From Geobacteraceae bacterium (GTDB taxonomy: Bacteria > Desulfobacterota > Desulfuromonadia > Geobacterales > Geobacteraceae): DNA of 40,644 bases. A program made the translations under genes and the position numbers. Position 1 is the stretch's first letter; every line of letters starts with the position of its first letter. Shown piece after piece: positions 15,944 to 26,343 of this stretch. The DNA lies in contig JARKPN010000056.1 of NCBI GenBank assembly GCA_029975275.1, positions 1-40,644 on the forward strand. The letters are read 5' to 3'. The notes under the pieces were generated by a model. The model had not been told where the DNA came from. It worked only from the letters and a program-made list of their open reading frames with translations, and did no database searches.

Positions 15944-17455
15944 ATGGCAAACGAACTCGTCATCAATACCACCTCCCACGAAACCCGGATTGCGCTCATC
16001 GAGAACGGCACCATCGCGGAACTCTACATTGAGCGGAGCAGGGTCAAGGGGATTGTGGGAAACATCTACAAGGGCAGGGTGATCCGGGTCCTGCCGGGCA
16101 TGCAGGCCGCCTTTGTGGACATCGGCATGGAGAAGGCGGCGTTTCTTTACGTGGCCGATGTGTTCGAGGCTATCGAGGACTACGAGACCTTCATGGAGGG
16201 GAGCGATAAGAAGGAGAACGGGAGGGACGGCGAAGGGCAAAGTCTCGCCTCCATGCACCCCATCGAGGACCTTCTTCAGGAGGGGCAGGAGATCCTGGTG
16301 CAGGTGTCCAAGGAACCCATCGGGACCAAAGGGGCGCGCATCACTTCCCACATCTCCCTGCCGGGGCGCCATCTGGTCTACATGCCGACCGTGGACCACG
16401 TGGGGGTCTCCCGGCGCATAGAGAACGAAGCGGAGCGGGAACGGCTCAAGGAGATCGTGGAACGGACCAAGCCCACCTCCGGCGGGTTCATCGTGCGGAC
16501 CGTGTCCGAGGGGAAGACAGAGGACGACCTCCAGGCGGACATGCAGTACCTGACCAAACTCTGGGAGGAGATTGTCAAGAAGAACGAGAAGGCCCACGCC
16601 CCCTCCCTGATCCATTCGGACCTTGACGTGACCCAGAAGGTGGTGCGTGACATCCTGAGCGAGGACGTGGATCGGATCGTGGTGGACTCCAAGCCCGAGC
16701 ACGATCGGATCGTCCAGTTCATCAGCACCTTCATGCCGAAAAGCCGCTATTCCATCGAACTCTATGAGGACAACGAGCCCATCTTCGACCATTTCGGCCT
16801 GGAGGTGGAGATCAGCCGGGCACTCGGGAGAAAGGTCTGGCTCAAGTCGGGCGGCTACATCATCATAGAGCAGACCGAGGCCCTGACCGCCGTCGACGTG
16901 AACACCGGTCGCTACGTGGGAAAACACAACCTGGAGGACACCATCCTCAAGACCAACCTGGAGGCGGTCAAGGAGATCGCCTACCAATTGCGGCTGCGCA
17001 ATATCGGCGGCATAATCATCATCGACTTCATCGACATGGAGAAGGAGGTGAACCGGGACAAGGTGTTCGCCGCCCTGGAGGAGGCGATGAAGTCGGACAA
17101 GTCCAAGACCAACATCCTCAAGATGTCGGAACTGGGCCTGGTGGAGATGACCAGGAAAAGGGTGCGCGAGAGCATCGGCCGCATGATGTGCGAACCCTGC
17201 CCCTATTGCGAGGGGCTCGGCTACATCAAGTCCAAGACCACCGTCTGCCAGGAGATCTTCCGCGAGCTGCGGCGCGAGATGCTTGACGTCCATGGTTCCA
17301 AGGTAATGCTTTCCGTCCACCCCCAGGTGGCAGACCTGCTCTACGACGAGGAGCGGCGGGGGCTGGAGGACCTGGAGAAACGCTTCAAGAAGCGGATCAT
17401 CGTCCGGGCCAAACCCGGTTTTCACCAGGAGCAGTTCGAGATCAGCATAAATTAA
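15944..17455 (+). CDS. rng: Ribonuclease G/E family protein
   Basis: A 503-residue endoribonuclease that cuts single-stranded, 5'-monophosphate RNA in rRNA maturation and mRNA decay. It has the N-terminal S1 domain ([19 protein letters not shown]), a 5'-sensor region and the DNase I-like domain with metal-binding D318 (AVDVNTG) and D361 (IIIDFID), 43 residues apart as in E. coli RNase E. The zinc-link CPYC is at C419/C422. Lacking the long RNase E tail, it is of RNase G size. The ATG at 15944 is preferred over GTG 15938 because GAGG then has proper spacing. It follows the radical SAM gene after a 109-base gap. Confidence 0.93.
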   Translation: MANELVINTTSHETRIALIENGTIAELYIERSRVKGIVGNIYKGRVIRVLPGMQAAFVDIGMEKAAFLYVADVFEAIEDYETFMEGSDKKENGRDGEGQSLASMHPIEDLLQEGQEILVQVSKEPIGTKGARITSHISLPGRHLVYMPTVDHVGVSRRIENEAERERLKEIVERTKPTSGGFIVRTVSEGKTEDDLQADMQYLTKLWEEIVKKNEKAHAPSLIHSDLDVTQKVVRDILSEDVDRIVVDSKPEHDRIVQFISTFMPKSRYSIELYEDNEPIFDHFGLEVEISRALGRKVWLKSGGYIIIEQTEALTAVDVNTGRYVGKHNLEDTILKTNLEAVKEIAYQLRLRNIGGIIIIDFIDMEKEVNRDKVFAALEEAMKSDKSKTNILKMSELGLVEMTRKRVRESIGRMMCEPCPYCEGLGYIKSKTTVCQEIFRELRREMLDVHGSKVMLSVHPQVADLLYDEERRGLEDLEKRFKKRIIVRAKPGFHQEQFEISIN

Positions 17456-17478
17456 AATTTTTTTGGAGGGATACCCAT

Positions 17479-18657
17479 ATGATTGGAACACCGTTGAAGA
17501 AGCATGCCTCGCGACTGATGATCCTCGGCTCGGGGGAGTTGGGGAAAGAGGTGGTGATAGAGGCCCAGAGGCTGGGCGTGGAGGTGGTCGCGGTCGACCG
17601 CTACCGGGACGCACCGGCCATGCAGGTGGCCCATCGCAGCCACGTCATCAACATGCTGGACGGGGAGGCACTGAAGGATCTGGTGCGGCGGGAGCGTCCC
17701 ACGTACATCGTGCCCGAGATCGAGGCGATAAACACCGTCACCCTTATGGAGCTGGAAAAGGAGGGGTTCACGGTCATTCCCACGGCCCGGGCCACAAACC
17801 TGACCATGAACCGCGAGGGGATCCGCAGGCTGGCCGCGGAGGAGTTGAGACTCCCCACCGCCGCCTACCGGTTCGCCTCTGACGCGGCCGAATTCACCGC
17901 CGCGGTGCGGGAGATAGGCTTTCCCTGCGTGGTCAAGCCCACCATGAGCTCGTCCGGCAAGGGGCAGAGCGTGGTCCGCACCGAGGCCGACATCGAAGGG
18001 GCCTGGGACTATGCGGTCAAGGGGACCAGGGGCGCGGCGGACAAGGTCATCGTCGAGGAGTTCATCCCTTTCGACTACGAGATCACCCTGCTCACGGTGC
18101 GCTATGCCGGCGGCACCCGTTTCTGCCCCCCCATCGGCCACATCCAGATCAAGGGGGACTACCACGAGTCGTGGCAGCCGATGCCGATGGCGCCCGCGGC
18201 CCTTGCCGAGGCGCAGCGCCAGGCCAAGGTCGTGACCGACAGTCTGGGCGGGTACGGCATCTTCGGGGTGGAGCTGTTCATCAAGGGGGACAAGGTCTAC
18301 TTCAGCGAGGTTTCGCCCAGACCCCACGATACCGGGATGGTGACCATGGTCTCCCAGAACCTGTCGGAGTTCGAGCTGCACGTGCGGGCCATCCTGGGCC
18401 TGCCCGTGCCTGAGGTGGTGAACCTGGCGCCTGCCGCCTCGCACGTGATCCTGGCCGAGTCCGCCGCGGAGGAGGTGACCTTCGACGGCCTGACCGAGGC
18501 CCTCCAGGTCCCCGAGACCAAGCTCCGTCTGTTCGGAAAGCCGGACACCAGGCCGGGCCGGCGCATGGGCGTCGCACTTTCCCTCGGCAGGGACCTGGAC
18601 GAGGCGCGCAAGCGGGCCGGGCAGGCCGCCGGCGCGGTGAAGATACGAGAGGTGTAG
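17479..18657 (+). CDS. purT: Formate-dependent phosphoribosylglycinamide formyltransferase PurT
   Basis: A 392-residue ATP-grasp enzyme of purine synthesis. It converts GAR to formyl-GAR using formate and ATP, replacing the folate-dependent PurN step. Family blocks: [20 protein letters not shown] style N-terminus (here [12 protein letters not shown]), [36 protein letters not shown] and [14 protein letters not shown]. The length is typical. A GGAGGG site precedes the ATG, 23 bases after rng. Use of formate fits an anaerobe with formate available. It probably shares a transcript with rng. Confidence 0.95.
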   Translation: MIGTPLKKHASRLMILGSGELGKEVVIEAQRLGVEVVAVDRYRDAPAMQVAHRSHVINMLDGEALKDLVRRERPTYIVPEIEAINTVTLMELEKEGFTVIPTARATNLTMNREGIRRLAAEELRLPTAAYRFASDAAEFTAAVREIGFPCVVKPTMSSSGKGQSVVRTEADIEGAWDYAVKGTRGAADKVIVEEFIPFDYEITLLTVRYAGGTRFCPPIGHIQIKGDYHESWQPMPMAPAALAEAQRQAKVVTDSLGGYGIFGVELFIKGDKVYFSEVSPRPHDTGMVTMVSQNLSEFELHVRAILGLPVPEVVNLAPAASHVILAESAAEEVTFDGLTEALQVPETKLRLFGKPDTRPGRRMGVALSLGRDLDEARKRAGQAAGAVKIREV

Positions 18658-18694
18658 GCGGTGGAGCAAGCGACTCGGTACCATCAGAAAATCC

Positions 18695-18723
18695 TTGACA
18701 GGCCGTGGTTTTTTGTCTATTTT
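18695..18723 (+). promoter_or_regulatory. Sigma-70 promoter of rplU-rpmA
   Basis: TTGACA at 18695-18700, a 17-base spacer and TATTTT at 18718-18723, 43 bases before the rplU start. The perfect -35 and spacing fit a strongly expressed ribosomal operon. Confidence 0.75.
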
Positions 18724-18765
18724 GAGACGCTCATCTCAATTCCAGCACAAAGGTGGTGAAGTTAA

Positions 18766-19074
18766 ATGTACGCAGTGGTTAAGACCGGAGGGAAGCAATA
18801 CAAAGTTTCCGAGGGCGACCTGCTGAAGGTCGAAAAACTGGAGGGCGCGGTGGGCGACACCGTCGAGCTCACTGAGGTCCTGATGGTTGGCGGCGAAAAG
18901 GTATCGATCGGAACACCTTTAGTGCCCGGCTCCTCTGTTATCGGCAAGATAGTCGAGCAGGGGAAAGACAAGAAAATCCTTGTCTTCAAGGCCAAGCGGA
19001 GAAAGAACTCCAGGAAGCTGAACGGACACCGCCAATACAGAACCGTTTTGAAGATAGAAAAGATTAACGCGTAA
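18766..19074 (+). CDS. rplU: 50S ribosomal protein L21
   Basis: A 102-residue ribosomal protein that binds 23S rRNA near L20. The sequence starts [18 protein letters not shown] and ends in the conserved [13 protein letters not shown] region, both diagnostic. AAAGGTGG precedes the ATG. It is followed 34 bases later by rpmA, the usual pair, and lies behind a strong promoter. No unusual feature. Confidence 0.98.
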   Translation: MYAVVKTGGKQYKVSEGDLLKVEKLEGAVGDTVELTEVLMVGGEKVSIGTPLVPGSSVIGKIVEQGKDKKILVFKAKRRKNSRKLNGHRQYRTVLKIEKINA

Positions 19075-19108
19075 GGGGAATCCCCCCGCAATTTGGAGGT
19101 TTACTGGT

Positions 19109-19363
19109 ATGGCTCATAAGAAAGCAGGCGGCAGTACAAGAAACGGCCGCGATTCAGCCGGACAGCGACTCGGATGCAAGAAATACGGCGGAGAACTGGT
19201 GAAGGCGGGCAACATCATCTTTCGCCAGCGCGGCACCAGCATCCATCCCGGCAACAACGTGGGCTGCGGCAGGGATTACACCCTGTTCGCCCTCATTGAC
19301 GGGATCGTGAAGTTCGAAAGAATGGGAAGGGATCGGAAAAAGGTCTCGGTCTATCCGGTCTAG
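19109..19363 (+). CDS. rpmA: 50S ribosomal protein L27
   Basis: An 84-residue protein whose N-terminal arm reaches the peptidyl transferase centre. It starts [20 protein letters not shown], the canonical form without the extra cleaved N-terminal extension found in Firmicutes, and contains LGCKKYGGE and [18 protein letters not shown] precedes the ATG. It pairs with rplU; obgE follows after a hairpin, the standard order. Confidence 0.98.
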   Translation: MAHKKAGGSTRNGRDSAGQRLGCKKYGGELVKAGNIIFRQRGTSIHPGNNVGCGRDYTLFALIDGIVKFERMGRDRKKVSVYPV

Positions 19364-19449
19364 GTTTATCGCGTCGGCTTCGGGCCGGTTCGGCCGCTGC
19401 CCGGCGGACTCGTGCGCCTTCGGGTTCACGATACGTTTTATAAACTCAC

Positions 19450-19478
19450 AAAGCCTGAGGCTGACAGCCTCAGGCTTT
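19450..19478 (+). terminator. 13-bp hairpin between rpmA and obgE
   Basis: A perfect stem AAAGCCTGAGGCT with its complement and a three-base loop. Only TTT (part of the stem) follows, so termination may be partial. That would set high L21/L27 output against lower obgE output. It could also be an RNase processing site. Confidence 0.6.
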
Positions 19479-19512
19479 GCTCATTGTGGCGACAGCGGCA
19501 GGGATTCAGGCA

Positions 19513-20529
19513 ATGCAGTTTATCGATGAAGTGAAAATCAGCGCCAGGGCGGGTCACGGCGGCGCCGGCTGCGTTTCGTTCCGGCGGGAGAAGTTCATCC
19601 CGCTGGGGGGGCCGGACGGCGGCGACGGCGGCAAAGGGGGGGACGTGGTGTTCGAGGTCTCTCCGAGCATCTCCACGCTCCTGGACCTGCGCCACCGGCC
19701 GCACCAGAAGGCGGGCCGCGGCGCCCACGGCATGGGCAAGGACCGCCACGGTGCCCACGGCAAGGACCTGGTCATTCCCGTGCCTGCCGGTACGGTCATC
19801 AGGGACGCCGATACCGGAGAACTGCTGGCCGACCTGACCAAGCCGGGCGAGCGGGTGGTGCTGCTGCGGGGAGGACGGGGAGGCCAGGGGAACGCCAGGT
19901 TCGCCACCTCCACCAACAAGGCCCCCAAGTTCGCGCAGCCGGGCGAGCCGGGGGAGGAGCGGGTGCTCAGGCTGGAGCTGAAGCTCCTGGCAGACGTGGG
20001 GCTGTTCGGCTTTCCCAGCGTGGGAAAGTCGTCCTTCATCGCCAGGATCTCGGCGGCCAGACCCAAGATTGCCGACTACCCGTTCACGACCCTGACCCCC
20101 AACTTGGGGGTGGTCGCCTACAAGAACTTCAGGTCGTTCGTGGTGGCCGACATCCCCGGTCTCATCGAGGGTGCCCATCGGGGCGCAGGGCTCGGGCACC
20201 GGTTTCTCAAGCATGTGGAGCGGACCAGGCTCCTGCTCCACATCATAGACATCTCCCTGATGCCCGAACGCGACCCCCTGCGGGATTACGAGACCCTCAA
20301 CCGGGAGCTGGCGCTGTTCGACGGGCAGCTGTCGGAAAAACTGCAGATCGTTGTGGTGAACAAGATTGATCTTCCCCATGTGCGGGAGAGCCTGGCGGGC
20401 GTGGTCGAGCGGTTCAAGGGGCTTGGGGTGAGGGTTTTTCCGGTCTCGGCCGTTACCGGAGAAGGTGTCCCGGCCCTCCTGGACGAGGTTGCCGGACGGC
20501 TCTGGGGAGCGTCCGACGAAGGGCCGTAA
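19513..20529 (+). CDS. obgE: GTPase Obg/CgtA
   Basis: A 338-residue essential GTPase that works in late 50S subunit assembly. The Gly-rich Obg domain fills about residues 1-155 ([33 protein letters not shown]). The G domain follows, with P-loop [11 protein letters not shown]3 [10 protein letters not shown] and G4 NKID. It lacks the long C-terminal extension of some Obg proteins, which is normal for this length. The ATG at 19513 matches the conserved MQFIDEVKI start; the ribosome site is weak. It is downstream of rpmA as in most bacteria. Confidence 0.96.
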   Translation: MQFIDEVKISARAGHGGAGCVSFRREKFIPLGGPDGGDGGKGGDVVFEVSPSISTLLDLRHRPHQKAGRGAHGMGKDRHGAHGKDLVIPVPAGTVIRDADTGELLADLTKPGERVVLLRGGRGGQGNARFATSTNKAPKFAQPGEPGEERVLRLELKLLADVGLFGFPSVGKSSFIARISAARPKIADYPFTTLTPNLGVVAYKNFRSFVVADIPGLIEGAHRGAGLGHRFLKHVERTRLLLHIIDISLMPERDPLRDYETLNRELALFDGQLSEKLQIVVVNKIDLPHVRESLAGVVERFKGLGVRVFPVSAVTGEGVPALLDEVAGRLWGASDEGP

Positions 20530-20601
20530 TGTTTGCCATGCAAAAACGATCATGCTAGTATCTCTCCCCTGACGGCATCCCCCGAGAGAGGTGGACAGGC
20601 A

Positions 20602-21726
20602 ATGCGCGCTGAGATCCTCGACAAGGTCAGAAGGATTGTTATAAAGATAGGAAGCCGGGTCCTCACGGCCGACGGTGAAGGTCTGGACGATGCCTTCCTT
20701 GCCGCCCTGGCGAACGAGGTGGCACGCCAGCGGGAGAAGGGGCGGGAGGTGATCATCGTCTCTTCGGGAGCGGTGGCTGCCGGCGTGAAGGCCCTCGGGC
20801 TGACCACCACGCGACCCCGCACGATTCCGCAGAAACAGGCTGCCGCGGCAGTGGGCCAGTCCAAGCTGATGCAGGCTTACGAACAGGCCTTTTCCAGGCA
20901 TGGCCTGAAGGTCGCCCAGATACTCCTGACCAGGGACGACCTGGCGAACCGGCTCCGTTTTCTGAACGCCCGCGCAGCCATGGACGCCCTGCTGGAGTGC
21001 GGGGTCGTTCCGGTGATAAACGAAAACGACACGGTCGTGGTCGAGGAGATCAAATTCGGCGACAACGACAACCTCTCGGCCCTGGTCACCAGCCTGGTCG
21101 AGGCCCATCTCCTGGTGATCCTGACCGACATCGACGGGTACTACGACGCCGACCCCCGTTCCAATCCGGATGCCAGGCTGGTCCCCCTGGTGAAGGCGGT
21201 GACCAGAGAGGTGGAGCGGGCCGCGGGGAGCAGCGGCTCTTCCGTGGGCACCGGCGGGATGATCACCAAGCTGGCCGCTGCCAAGAGGGTGGGGCGCTAC
21301 GGGGTTCCGACCCTGATCATCAACGGGAGAAAACCGGAAACCCTGGCCGCGGCCCTGGCCGGAGACGAGGTCGGGACCCTGTTCCTGCCTTCGGGAGACA
21401 GTCTGAGCCGTCGTAAACACTGGATCGCCTATACTCTCAGGCCCCGCGGCAGGATAGTCGTCGACACCGGCGCGGTGGCGGCCCTCTCAAGGCGCGGCAA
21501 AAGCCTGCTCCCTTCCGGAGTGGTGCGGGTCGAGGGGGAGTTCGACCGCGGTGCGTGCGTGCTGGTGTGCGGCCTCGACGGGACCGAGTTTGCCAGGGGC
21601 ATTGTCGATTACTCGCGCCAGGAACTGGAAAAGATCTGCGGATGCAGGAGCAGCGAGATCGAGAAGTGTCTCGGCTACCGTTACGGAGACGAGATCATTC
21701 ACCGGGACAACCTGGTGATTCTCTGA
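20602..21726 (+). CDS. proB: Glutamate 5-kinase
   Basis: A 374-residue enzyme that phosphorylates glutamate in the first step of proline synthesis. The amino acid kinase domain ([57 protein letters not shown]) is followed by a C-terminal PUA domain from about residue 280 ([21 protein letters not shown]), the long form typical of bacteria. GAGAGG/GGACAGG lies upstream of ATG 20602, chosen over an upstream in-frame ATG. It is 54 bases before proA, so the two consecutive proline enzymes are made together. Confidence 0.96.
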   Translation: MRAEILDKVRRIVIKIGSRVLTADGEGLDDAFLAALANEVARQREKGREVIIVSSGAVAAGVKALGLTTTRPRTIPQKQAAAAVGQSKLMQAYEQAFSRHGLKVAQILLTRDDLANRLRFLNARAAMDALLECGVVPVINENDTVVVEEIKFGDNDNLSALVTSLVEAHLLVILTDIDGYYDADPRSNPDARLVPLVKAVTREVERAAGSSGSSVGTGGMITKLAAAKRVGRYGVPTLIINGRKPETLAAALAGDEVGTLFLPSGDSLSRRKHWIAYTLRPRGRIVVDTGAVAALSRRGKSLLPSGVVRVEGEFDRGACVLVCGLDGTEFARGIVDYSRQELEKICGCRSSEIEKCLGYRYGDEIIHRDNLVIL

Positions 21727-21780
21727 GACAGCCCGGTCCGGGTCACCCGACCCACCGGAACCTACAGGAGGAACAGGGAT

Positions 21781-23037
21781 ATGACCATTGCCGAGCAGAT
21801 TCGGACCATCGCGGCGGATGCCCGCCAGGCCTCCCACTTCATCGCCAGACTGTCTTCCGCGGCCAAGAATGCCCTCCTGATGGACATGGCCACGGCGCTC
21901 GTCAACAACGCCCCCCATCTCATCGAGGAAAACGCCAAGGACCTGGATGCCGCCGGGCAGAAGGGGCTTTCACAGGCCATGCTGGACCGGCTCATGCTGG
22001 ACACGGAGCGGATCAGTGTCATGGCCGAGGGGCTGCGCGAAGTCGCCGGCCTGCCGGATCCGGTGGGAGAGGTCACCCGCATGTGGAAGCGTCCCAACGG
22101 CCTGATGGTCGGCAAGATGAGGATCCCGCTGGGCGTGATAGGGATCATTTACGAGGCCAGGCCCAACGTGACGGCGGACGCCGCGGCCCTCTGCCTGAAG
22201 GCCGGCAATGCGGTCATCCTGCGGGGCGGGTCCGAAGCGATACATTCCAATGTGGCAATCTCCCGGATCCTGCGGGACGCCATGCTCAAGGCCGGCGTAC
22301 CGCCGGCTGCGCTCTCCGTGATTCCGTTCACGGACCGTGAGGGGGTGCTGGAGATGCTCAAGCAGGAAGACTATATCGACCTGATCATACCACGCGGCGG
22401 CGAGGGGCTCATCCGCTTCGTGGTGGAGCACTCCAAAATCCCGGTGCTGAAGCATTACAAGGGGGTCTGCCACGTATTCGTGGATGCCTCGGCCGATGTG
22501 GACATGGCCGAGCGGATCATCGTCAATGCCAAGACCCAGCGGCCGGGGGTCTGCAACGCCCTTGAGACGCTGCTGCTCCACAAGGATGTGGCCGAGCGGT
22601 TCATTCCCCGGATCTACAACACCCTTACGACCATGGGGGTCGAAATCCGGGGCGACGAGACCTTCCGCCGGTTCGCGCCGGAGGCGAAGCAGGCCACCGA
22701 GGAGGACTGGTACGAGGAGTTTCTCGATCTGATCCTGGCGGCCCGTGTGGTGGACGACATGGACGAGGCCATAGGGCATATAAGCAAGTACGGCTCCCTG
22801 CACACGGAAGCCATCATCACCGCAGACTACGGGAATGCCCAGCGGTTCATCCGGGAGGTGAACTCCGGCGTGGTGCTGGTGAACGCATCGACCCGTTTTT
22901 CGGACGGCAACCAGCTCGGGCTCGGTGCAGAGATCGGCATCTCCACCACCAAGCTCCACTCCTTCGGTCCCATGGGGCTTGAAGACCTGACAACGACCAA
23001 GTTCATCGTTTACGGCGACGGACAGACCCGGGGCTAG
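21781..23037 (+). CDS. proA: Gamma-glutamyl phosphate reductase
   Basis: A 418-residue NADPH-dependent enzyme of the aldehyde dehydrogenase fold that reduces glutamyl phosphate to the semialdehyde in proline synthesis. The catalytic Cys is C258 in [10 protein letters not shown]. Other blocks: [60 protein letters not shown] precedes the ATG. The last codons run into a fold-back element (23034-23199), whose end provides the TAG stop; the final residues may therefore differ from those of relatives. Confidence 0.96.
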   Translation: MTIAEQIRTIAADARQASHFIARLSSAAKNALLMDMATALVNNAPHLIEENAKDLDAAGQKGLSQAMLDRLMLDTERISVMAEGLREVAGLPDPVGEVTRMWKRPNGLMVGKMRIPLGVIGIIYEARPNVTADAAALCLKAGNAVILRGGSEAIHSNVAISRILRDAMLKAGVPPAALSVIPFTDREGVLEMLKQEDYIDLIIPRGGEGLIRFVVEHSKIPVLKHYKGVCHVFVDASADVDMAERIIVNAKTQRPGVCNALETLLLHKDVAERFIPRIYNTLTTMGVEIRGDETFRRFAPEAKQATEEDWYEEFLDLILAARVVDDMDEAIGHISKYGSLHTEAIITADYGNAQRFIREVNSGVVLVNASTRFSDGNQLGLGAEIGISTTKLHSFGPMGLEDLTTTKFIVYGDGQTRG

Positions 23038-23199
23038 TGTCCTGTGCGGTTCGTTCACCACAAGAATTCCGAGGGATTTTGGTTCCTGGCAAGGCGCGGC
23101 GACACAGGCCTAGCTGGGTCTAAGCCGAGGAGCCGGAACGCGGCCAGGGGCCAAAAGACCCGGAATTGTAAGGAAGGAATTAGCCGCACAGGACACTAG
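23034..23199. repeat. 166-bp fold-back element with 16-bp terminal inverted repeats (MITE-like)
   Basis: The ends are exact inverted copies, CTAGTGTCCTGTGCGG at 23034-23049 and its complement at 23184-23199. Inner arms (about 23065-23090 and 23142-23166) also pair with one bulge and several G-T changes, so almost the whole element folds on itself. It contains no open frame. It fills the space between proA and nadD, and its left end supplies the proA stop codon. The structure is that of a non-autonomous transposable element or a dispersed palindromic unit. No matching transposase gene is in the window. Confidence 0.75.
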
Positions 23200-23212
23200 G
23201 CATGGAAACGAC

Positions 23213-23851
23213 ATGAAAATCGGCATATTCGGCGGCACGTTCAATCCTATTCACCATGCCCACCTCCGTATCGCCGAGGAGATCCGGGAACATTTCCTGC
23301 TGTCACAGGTCATCTTCGTGCCCGCGGCAACCCCTCCCCACAAGCCCCTTGCCGACGACCTTTCCTTCAACGAGCGCCTGCGGATGGTGGAACTGGCGGT
23401 CCAGGGCAACCGCTTCTTCTCGGTTTCGGACATGGAGGGCAAGCGGGAAGGGAAGTCCTATTCAATCGATACTCTCCACCTGCTCCGGAAGCTCTATCCC
23501 GGAGACGAGCTCTTCTTCATCATGGGAAGCGACTCGTTCGCCGAGTTCGGAAGCTGGAAGGAATACGCCGCAATCTTTTCCTGCTGCAACATCGTAACCA
23601 TTACCCGCCCCGGCTCACACATCTCCCTGATGGGGTCGCTGCCGGTTGCCATAGCCCATGAGTTCTGCTATCATGATGCCGAAAGAAGGCTTTCCCACCG
23701 CTCGGGCTATTCGGTCTACAGTATCGAAGGGACGCAGCTCGACATCTCTTCGACAGACATCCGATCACTAATCCGCAAAGGCCGTTCAATCAAGTACCTT
23801 GTTCCGGAAAGCGTTGAACGATATATCATCCAACAGAGGTTCTATGCCTAA
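23213..23851 (+). CDS. nadD: Nicotinate-nucleotide adenylyltransferase
   Basis: A 212-residue enzyme that joins ATP and nicotinate mononucleotide to make deamido-NAD. The nucleotidyltransferase signature GGTFNPIHHAHL (HxGH type) is near the N-terminus and ISSTDIRSLIRKG near the end. Length and blocks (FVPAATPPHK, FIMGSDSFAEFGSW) are typical. The ribosome site is weak (GGAAACGAC), possibly because the fold-back element replaced the original leader. It overlaps rsfS by eight bases. Confidence 0.95.
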   Translation: MKIGIFGGTFNPIHHAHLRIAEEIREHFLLSQVIFVPAATPPHKPLADDLSFNERLRMVELAVQGNRFFSVSDMEGKREGKSYSIDTLHLLRKLYPGDELFFIMGSDSFAEFGSWKEYAAIFSCCNIVTITRPGSHISLMGSLPVAIAHEFCYHDAERRLSHRSGYSVYSIEGTQLDISSTDIRSLIRKGRSIKYLVPESVERYIIQQRFYA

Positions 23852-24236
23852 TGCAGCCAAAGCCGCCCTGACTCCGCTGGAGAGGGCGATTCAATGCGCC
23901 GCCCTTGCACTGGACAAGAAGGCGGTCGATGTGAAGATTCTCGAAATCAAGCGCATTTCCTCCATTGCCGATTACCTGGTCCTGGCGACCGGGTATTCCG
24001 ACCGGCAGACCCAGGCCATAGCCGAAGCGGTCCGGTCCGGTCTGAAGAAATTCGGCAAGGCCCTGGATATCGAGGGGGCCAAGGAGGGGAACTGGATCGT
24101 CATCGACTATGGTGACGTCATCCTTCACGTATTCAAGGAAGACCTCCGTCATTATTACAACCTGGACGACCTGTGGGCCGAGGCGCCCCAGGTTGAAATT
24201 CCCGCCGAATACCACTGGGAAGAGGGAAAGGTGTGA
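23844..24236 (+). CDS. rsfS: Ribosomal silencing factor RsfS
   Basis: A 130-residue protein of the RsfS/Iojap family that binds L14 on the 50S subunit and blocks subunit joining when nutrients are scarce. Family blocks: KKAVDVKILEI, SIADYLVLATGYSDRQTQAIA, GNWIVIDYGDVILHVF and YYNLDDLWAEAP. ATG 23844, within the nadD end and after AGAGG, is chosen over an upstream in-frame start that would overlap nadD more. The stop overlaps the rlmH start by four bases. The nadD-rsfS-rlmH order is common. Confidence 0.95.
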   Translation: MPNAAKAALTPLERAIQCAALALDKKAVDVKILEIKRISSIADYLVLATGYSDRQTQAIAEAVRSGLKKFGKALDIEGAKEGNWIVIDYGDVILHVFKEDLRHYYNLDDLWAEAPQVEIPAEYHWEEGKV

Positions 24237-24694
24237 GACTCAGGGTCGCCTGGGTCGGCAAGACCCGGCAGGACTGGGTCAGAACAGGGATCGAGGAGTA
24301 CGCCTCCCGCATCAGGCGCTATGTCCCGCTGGAAGTGCTGGAGGCCAGGGAAGAGAAGGGCGCCGAAGCGGAAACGGCACGGGAGCGCGAATGCGACCGG
24401 CTTGCCAGGCTGCTGTCCGGAAATGCCCGGCTGGTCCTGCTTGACGAACAGGGCGCCGGCCTGACCTCTCCGGGATTTGCCGAGTTTATCGGCAAGGTCC
24501 GCGACGCGGGTGTCGGCGACCTGGCCTTTGCCGTAGGCGGGGCCTATGGATTTTCCGAAAGTTTCCGCTCCCGGGCCGATACCGTTCTATCGCTTTCCCG
24601 GATGACCTTTACCCACCAGATGGTGAGGGTCTTTCTCCTTGAGCAGATATACCGCGGGTTTACCATCCTGAATCGCGAACCCTATCACCACTGA
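24233..24694 (+). CDS. rlmH: 23S rRNA pseudouridine-1915 N3-methyltransferase RlmH
   Basis: A 153-residue SPOUT-class methyltransferase acting on helix 69 of 23S rRNA in the assembled ribosome. Family blocks: [55 protein letters not shown] and the terminal NREPYHH. It starts with GTG inside the rsfS stop region (translational coupling). The usual length is 155-159. Confidence 0.95.
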   Translation: MRLRVAWVGKTRQDWVRTGIEEYASRIRRYVPLEVLEAREEKGAEAETARERECDRLARLLSGNARLVLLDEQGAGLTSPGFAEFIGKVRDAGVGDLAFAVGGAYGFSESFRSRADTVLSLSRMTFTHQMVRVFLLEQIYRGFTILNREPYHH

Positions 24695-24797
24695 CCTGCT
24701 TTGCACACTTTCCGGCACTGAAGGTGTCGCATTCCCATGCCCGACCGCCGGTCCCTGCCGAAACTTTCCGGATGAACGCAAGTTTTATGGAGGAACC

Positions 24798-26339
24798 ATG
24801 CCCAAACCGCTGCTCCTGATGATCCTGGACGGCTGGGGAATCAACCCGGCCAAAGAAAACAACGCAGTTGCCCTGGCGGACACGCCCAACATGGACCGGC
24901 TGCAGCGCGAGTACCCGTGCACGCGGTTGGAGGCGTCCGGCATGTCTGTGGGGCTGCCGGAAGGACAGATGGGGAACTCGGAGGTGGGTCACCTGAATAT
25001 CGGTGCGGGACGCATCGTCTACCAGGACCTTACGCGGATAACCAAGTCAGTTACGGACGGTAGTTTCTTCAAAAAAACGGCGTTCCTCGACTGCATTTCA
25101 AAAACCCGCCGGTCCGGGGGAAGGCTGCATCTTGCGGGGCTCCTGTCCGACGGCGGGGTCCATTCCCACAACACCCATCTCTATGCATTGCTGGAGCTCG
25201 CGCGTCGCGAGGGTCTGCAAGACGTCTTCGTGCACTGTTTCCTGGACGGACGCGACACCCCGCCCAGGAGCGCCCTGGGGTACGTGGTCGCCCTCGAACA
25301 GGAGATGAACAGAATCGGGGTCGGCAGGATTGCCACGGTCATGGGGCGGTACTACGCCATGGATCGGGACAACCGCTGGGACAGGGTGGAGCAGGCCTAC
25401 ACCGCCATGGTGCACGGCAAAGGACACGCCGCCGTCTCGGCTTTCGCCGCCGTCGAGGCCAGCTACGCGGCAGGGGTCACCGACGAGTTCGTCGTTCCCT
25501 CTGTGGTGCGAAACGGCGACCCTCCGGTCGGCACGGTGCGGGACGGTGACGGTTTCATCTTCTTCAACTTCCGTTCGGACCGGGCCCGCGAGATTACCCG
25601 CGCATTCAACGATCCCGGTTTCAGCGGTTTCAGCCGGCAGTCCAGGCCGTCTTTTGCGTCCTTCGTATGCATGACCGAGTATGACGAAACCTTCGGTCTG
25701 CCGGTGGCGTTCGCTCCGGAAGAGCTGACGCACATCCTGGGCCAGGTGGTGGCCGATGCCGGGTTGCGCCAACTCCGCATCGCCGAGACCGAGAAGTACG
25801 CCCATGTCACCTTCTTCTTCAACGGAGGGAATGAAACGCCCTTCCCGGGAGAGGATCGGGTGCTGATCCCCTCGCCCAAGGAAGTCCCCACCTACGATCT
25901 GAAGCCGGAGATGAGCGCCTTCGGGGTCACCGAAGAGCTGCTGACACGGCTTGAGGAAGATCGTTACGATTTCGTCGTCCTGAATTACGCCAACGCGGAC
26001 ATGGTGGGGCATACCGGCGTGCAGGACGCGGCGGTGCGGGCAATCGCCGCGGTGGATGCCTGCATCGGCAAGGTTGTCGACAAGGTCCTCTCCAAGGGTG
26101 GGGCGCTGCTGATAACCGCCGACCACGGCAACGCGGAGAACATGGTGGATGAAAACGGCAATCCCCATACCGCCCACACCTGCAATCCGGTTCCGCTGGT
26201 GCTGGTGGATGACACCCGCCGGACCGTTGGCCTGTGTGCGGGTATTCTCGCCGACATTGCCCCAACGCTCCTCGAACTGCTCGGGATTCCGCAACCCGCG
26301 GAGATGACCGGCAAGAGCCTGCTGGCAGGAGGCGGGTGA
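24798..26339 (+). CDS. gpmI: 2,3-bisphosphoglycerate-independent phosphoglycerate mutase
   Basis: A 513-residue manganese-dependent glycolytic enzyme of the alkaline phosphatase superfamily, converting 3- to 2-phosphoglycerate. The catalytic Ser is S61 in [14 protein letters not shown]. Metal-binding blocks LDGWG at the start, [21 protein letters not shown] and [10 protein letters not shown] are intact. TATGGAGG precedes the ATG. It lies 103 bases after rlmH and ends four bases from the stop of a convergent gene, with no obvious terminator between. Confidence 0.97.
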   Translation: MPKPLLLMILDGWGINPAKENNAVALADTPNMDRLQREYPCTRLEASGMSVGLPEGQMGNSEVGHLNIGAGRIVYQDLTRITKSVTDGSFFKKTAFLDCISKTRRSGGRLHLAGLLSDGGVHSHNTHLYALLELARREGLQDVFVHCFLDGRDTPPRSALGYVVALEQEMNRIGVGRIATVMGRYYAMDRDNRWDRVEQAYTAMVHGKGHAAVSAFAAVEASYAAGVTDEFVVPSVVRNGDPPVGTVRDGDGFIFFNFRSDRAREITRAFNDPGFSGFSRQSRPSFASFVCMTEYDETFGLPVAFAPEELTHILGQVVADAGLRQLRIAETEKYAHVTFFFNGGNETPFPGEDRVLIPSPKEVPTYDLKPEMSAFGVTEELLTRLEEDRYDFVVLNYANADMVGHTGVQDAAVRAIAAVDACIGKVVDKVLSKGGALLITADHGNAENMVDENGNPHTAHTCNPVPLVLVDDTRRTVGLCAGILADIAPTLLELLGIPQPAEMTGKSLLAGGG

Positions 26340-26343
26340 GTCT

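Noticed and set aside
15920-17614. A 564-codon minus-strand frame opposite RNase G
   Set aside because: Antisense shadow of a well-conserved gene; no ribosome site or recognisable motif.
19438-21420. A 660-codon minus-strand frame across obgE and proB
   Set aside because: It spans two real genes and their gap, and is an artefact of codon bias.
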